Below are positions 5,836-7,697 of a stretch of 7,697 nt of DNA, in pieces. Below the pieces are notes generated by a model. That model was not told where the DNA came from and did no database searches. It saw only the letters and a list, made by a program, of their open reading frames with translations. Source of the DNA: Melioribacter sp. (lineage in GTDB: Bacteria; Bacteroidota; Ignavibacteria; Ignavibacteriales; Melioribacteraceae); assembly GCA_016841125.1 (NCBI GenBank), contig JAENZU010000146.1:1-7697 (forward strand). Reading direction: 5' to 3'. The stretch's first letter is position 1; each line of letters opens with the position of its first letter. The position numbers and the translations under genes were made by a program.

Positions 5836-6321
5836 ATGAAAAAGTTAAAAAGTATCACTTCAATATTTGCGTTATTGCTGATCGCATTTACATCGATTTA
5901 CGCTCAGCCAATGAAGCGTGAAAAGCCGATGAAAGGGGATAATTTTTTCAATCTTAATCTAACTGAAGAACAACAAAGTAAATTTGATGAAATCCGTTTT
6001 GCCAACAGTGAAAAAATGATCGACATCAAATCTGAACTTCAGAAAAACAAACTTGCTATGAAAAAGCTAATTTCGAATAAAGATTTTTCAACCGATGATC
6101 TAACCTCTTTGGTGGAAAAAGAGAACGAGCTTGAAGGTCAAGCAAAATTAGCACGAACAGATATGTGGGTAAAGGTTTACAAAATTCTAAATCCCGAACA
6201 AAAAGAAATTTGGGTTAAACATTTAAGCTTCACAAAGAAAGAAAAAATGCGAACTTCAATGAGGGATGGAATGATGAGGGAAAAAAGAATGATGGAAAGA
6301 CGAGAGATTCTGCAAGATTAA
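5836..6321 (+). CDS. Spy/CpxP-like periplasmic LTxxQ protein with Met-rich tail
   Basis: 161 residues. AGGAG (5824-5828) lies 7 nt before ATG. The signal peptide is residues 1-23, ending IYA before QPM. Two LTxxQ-type motifs are visible: LTEEQQSKFDEIR at 42-54 and LNPEQKEIW at 118-126. They are linked by long charged helices (55-110), as in Spy/CpxP and the heavy-metal-sensor (Metal_resist) family. Spy-family proteins are periplasmic ATP-independent chaperones; relatives sense metals. The tail (136-160) is basic and Met-rich (M138, M142, M146, M147, M152, M153) with no His or Cys, which could bind soft metals such as Cu(I) or simply be a flexible basic arm. It is divergent from an ECF sigma operon that contains a second LTxxQ-like protein, and has the same promoter boxes, so it is a likely target of that sigma factor. 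A hairpin terminator follows. Confidence 0.85.
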   Translation: MKKLKSITSIFALLLIAFTSIYAQPMKREKPMKGDNFFNLNLTEEQQSKFDEIRFANSEKMIDIKSELQKNKLAMKKLISNKDFSTDDLTSLVEKENELEGQAKLARTDMWVKVYKILNPEQKEIWVKHLSFTKKEKMRTSMRDGMMREKRMMERREILQD

Positions 6322-6345
6322 AAAAAAAATTCTCTCCCCTTAGCC

Positions 6346-6370
6346 AGCCCCTCCGGGGGCTTTTTTATTT
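6346..6370 (+). terminator. Rho-independent terminator of the Spy-like gene
   Basis: AGCCCC (6346-6351), loop TCCG, GGGGCT (6356-6361), followed by a T-run (TTTTTTATTT). It starts 24 nt after the stop codon. Confidence 0.9.
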
Positions 6371-6501
6371 TGTGTTTGTATTCAATTTATAAAACCTCTC
6401 CCTTTTGTAATCTATTAATATACGATGTAGAGCTTTCATTTGCTTGTCCGTCTATTATGGATTAAATCTCTAATGACTACATATCTTACGAGTTAATAAC
6501 T

Positions 6502-6676
6502 TTTAATAGTCAGCAAAGCATGAAACTTCTACGAAGTTTATCCTCTTTCTCAATTCCATTCCACTACAATAATGGAACTCCTAAGTGAGTTCGAACAATT
6601 TTAGTTTTTCAACCCCATTGGGATTGCACTACTGTAGAATGATTGATAGAAAAATGAAAAAAGATCCGTAGGTTTG
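6502..6676 (+). repeat. Multi-hairpin repeat element, copy A (decayed)
   Basis: Begins with TTTAATA and TGAAAC, then hairpin AAACTTC-TAC-GAAGTTT (6523-6539). A 43-nt step leads to an outer arm (6564-6574), an inner hairpin GAACTC/GAGTTC, a second inner hairpin CAACCCC/GGGATTG with one mismatch, and the closing arm (6627-6637) with two mismatches. It ends with TCCGTAGGT. It shares order and spacing with copy B, but its stems have lost pairs. Confidence 0.82.
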
Positions 6677-6742
6677 AGGGTTGTTCAGTTTCAAAATTTC
6701 CGCAAACTCAGAACTCGATTGACCTTCATAGATTGAAGAAAT

Positions 6743-6756
6743 TTAGCTGCAGCTAA
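6743..6756. repeat. 14-bp perfect palindrome
   Basis: TTAGCTGCAGCTAA reads the same on both strands. It sits just upstream of repeat copy B and is absent at the matching place before copy A. Its role is unknown. Confidence 0.85.
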
Positions 6757-6758
6757 TA

Positions 6759-6926
6759 TTTAATACTTCAAGCGTGAAACTTCTACGAAGTTTAACTCAC
6801 TATCTTAAAATTCAAATCTACAATAATGGAACTCCTATGGAGTTCGAATAATTTTGATTTTTCAACCCCAGCGGGGTTGCATTATTGTAGAATACGATTT
6901 CCAAAAACAATTAAAGCTCCGTAGGT
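6759..6926 (+). repeat. Multi-hairpin repeat element, copy B (intact three-way junction)
   Basis: Hairpin AAACTTC-TAC-GAAGTTT (6777-6793). Then an 11-bp outer stem, CTACAATAATG (6818-6828) with CATTATTGTAG (6880-6890), directly encloses two 7-bp hairpins: GAACTCC-TAT-GGAGTTC (6829-6845) and CAACCCC-AGC-GGGGTTG (6863-6879). All four stems are perfect. The copy ends with CTCCGTAGGTGC. The start-to-stem distance (43 nt) equals that in copy A. Confidence 0.88.
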
Positions 6927-6942
6927 GCTTCATTATTCATTG

Positions 6943-6993
6943 ATATTACCGCAGTTTTAGTCCAAAATTTGACTCCATAAATTGCGGGAATAT
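6943..6993. repeat. Imperfect 15-bp inverted repeat
   Basis: The arm at 6943-6957 (ATATTACCGCAGTTT) matches the reverse complement of the arm at 6979-6993 at 13 of 15 positions, around a 21-nt loop. It lies between repeat families and is unlike them in sequence. Confidence 0.7.
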
Positions 6994-7000
6994 AAAGCGT

Positions 7001-7111
7001 GATTTCCTTCAAGGTATGATCACTAATTTAAAAATTTGTTTCCTTGAAGGTATGAATATGCAAAACCCTCAAGGAGAATTGTACTAAAATTGCCGGGATA
7101 CTTTGAGGGTT
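7001..7111 (+). repeat. CCTTCAAGG-type repeat, copy 1
   Basis: CCTTCAAGG (7006-7014) pairs with CCTTGAAGG (7042-7050). Further on, AACCCTCAA (7064-7072) pairs with TTGAGGGTT (7103-7111). A second copy of the first part follows about 245 nt downstream. Confidence 0.82.
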
Positions 7112-7134
7112 ATCAATCTATTTAAACTTCTCAT

Positions 7135-7225
7135 CCGAGGGACAAGACTTTGGGCAAGCTTAGATCAAGCATATTGACACGGACATCTAAATTGTCCCCT
7201 CCTCGGAGGGGTTGGGGGTGGGTTG
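7135..7225 (+). repeat. REP-like GC-rich hairpin with truncated inverted partner
   Basis: CCCCTC-CTCG-GAGGGG (7196-7211) is followed by a G-rich tail (TTGGGGGTGGG). About 50 nt upstream, CCGAGGGACAA (7135-7145) is the inverse of TTGTCCCC...CGG (7193-7206) with four bases lost. The layout resembles paired REP/MITE-like ends. The hairpin stands out against the AT-rich surroundings. Confidence 0.65.
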
Positions 7226-7243
7226 AGAATAATTTTAGAACAG

Positions 7244-7330
7244 GATTTCCTTCAAAGTATAAAAACAAAATTTTAAGAACTTGTTTCTTTGAAGGTATTG
7301 TGCCATCAAAACCCTCAAGGATGTATACTG
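7244..7330 (+). repeat. CCTTCAAGG-type repeat, copy 2
   Basis: CCTTCAAAG (7249-7257) pairs with CTTTGAAGG (7287-7295), and CAAAACCCTCAAGGA (7307-7321) is identical to 7061-7075 in copy 1. Compared with copy 1, one G-C pair of the stem is replaced by A-T through changes in both arms. The TTGAGGGTT partner arm seen in copy 1 is missing. Confidence 0.82.
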
Positions 7331-7408
7331 ATTTATTTTGTCATACTGGTTCGGTAATAGTTTTATTATTGATAAAACAGGTATCTCCTAGGGCATGAGG
7401 CAGCCTCT

Positions 7409-7697
7409 TTATTTAGGGTTTGTCGGTCTTATCTCGATTTCGTTTACCAGCGCCCTTGGAGGTAATTTAATAATTGCAGCAACCATATCCGCAACATCTT
7501 GAGGTGATAAAGCTTTATCCAATTTTGAGGGACTCAACGGACTATCCGCAATCATATCCGTGTTAACTGAACCCGGGCAAATGGCAGCAACTCTTATGTT
7601 GTACTCTCTTACTTCCAGCATTAGGGATTTTGAAAATCCCATTACTGCATGTTTTGTTGCCGAATAAGTTGTACCGTAAACAAAACCATTTTTTCCG
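7409..7697 (-). CDS. Short-chain dehydrogenase/reductase (SDR), N-terminus cut by window edge
   Basis: The frame is open from the right edge to TAA at 7409-7411 and gives the last 95 or so residues of a classical SDR. Seen: the catalytic Y-x-x-x-K as YSATK, then HAVMGFSKSLMLEVREYNIRV, then the ICPGSVNTDM stretch that follows the active site and lines the NAD(P)-binding pocket. An ATG at 7642 lies inside the conserved region, after the YxxxK motif, and is not the true start. The N-terminal Rossmann part with the GxxxGxG motif lies outside the window. The PPRALVNEIEIRPTNP ending is usual for 3-ketoacyl-reductase-like SDRs. NAD(P)-dependent oxidoreduction is certain as a class; the substrate cannot be told. 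The gene is convergent with the Spy-like gene across the repeat region, and no convincing terminator follows. Confidence 0.93.
   Translation of the reverse strand, partial: GKNGFVYGTTYSATKHAVMGFSKSLMLEVREYNIRVAAICPGSVNTDMIADSPLSPSKLDKALSPQDVADMVAAIIKLPPRALVNEIEIRPTNPK

Larger units (their letters stand above)
6371..7408. other. Gene-free region of palindromic repeats between convergent genes
   Basis: No frame here looks like a protein and no RNA gene of known type is seen. The stretch 6371-6501 is featureless to my eye. From 6502 to about 7330 it is built of decayed palindromic repeats, listed separately. The stretch 7331-7408 holds only a short palindrome (7397-7407, GAGGCAGCCTC) just past the stop of the dehydrogenase gene. 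Confidence 0.75.

Noticed and set aside
6502..7330. Possible CRISPR array
   Set aside because: The repeats are of several families, unevenly spaced, longer than CRISPR repeats, and internally palindromic. No regular spacers and no cas gene are present.
7150..7398. 82-codon plus-strand open frame in the repeat region
   Set aside because: It runs through the REP-like hairpin and CCTTCAAGG copy 2, has no ribosome binding site, and its composition is not protein-like.

Overview
The window is AT-rich, with Sec-exported TPR proteins, a small outer-membrane barrel, an ECF sigma/anti-sigma pair, and promoter-like boxes resembling the Bacteroidota type (TAnnTTTG). This suggests a Gram-negative bacterium of the Bacteroidota/Chlorobiota group. 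Ignavibacteria would fit, but that assignment is inference from style and gene content, not from a marker gene.

Layout. Positions 1-2229 (minus strand) hold a two-gene operon. Its first gene is a 500-residue polytopic membrane protein joining a dolichol/phytol-kinase-like half to a DUF92 (VTE6/TMEM19-like) half. It is followed after 5 nt by an exported TPR protein that runs off the left edge. A divergent gene (2395-3006, +) encodes a small outer-membrane beta-barrel protein. It shares a bidirectional terminator (3035-3068) with a convergent exported TPR protein (3091-3858, -). That TPR gene begins only 33 nt after the 3' end of a tRNA-Leu(GAG) gene (3892-3978, -), so the two are probably co-transcribed.

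Positions 4110-6321 form the most interesting block. An ECF sigma factor, a one-TM anti-sigma factor that overlaps it by 8 nt, and a small exported LTxxQ-like (Spy/CpxP/CnrX-type) protein form a minus-strand operon. A second, Met-rich Spy-like protein is divergent on the plus strand. The 127-bp gap between the two coding regions has exact dyad symmetry. On each strand TTTTAAACCC is followed after exactly 14 nt by TTGTC, which reads as two divergent, identical ECF-type promoters. The simplest model is an autoregulated envelope-stress or metal-sensing module: the anti-sigma factor holds the sigma factor at the membrane, a periplasmic LTxxQ protein senses the stress, and the sigma factor switches on its own operon and the divergent chaperone-like gene.

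Positions 6322-7408 hold no gene I can support. After a terminator, this 1.1-kb stretch between convergent genes contains several families of palindromic repeats. They include two copies of a multi-hairpin element (one folding into a perfect three-way junction), two copies of a second element with a compensatory change in its stem, and a GC-rich REP-like hairpin. The right edge (7409-7697, -) is the C-terminal part of a short-chain dehydrogenase/reductase.
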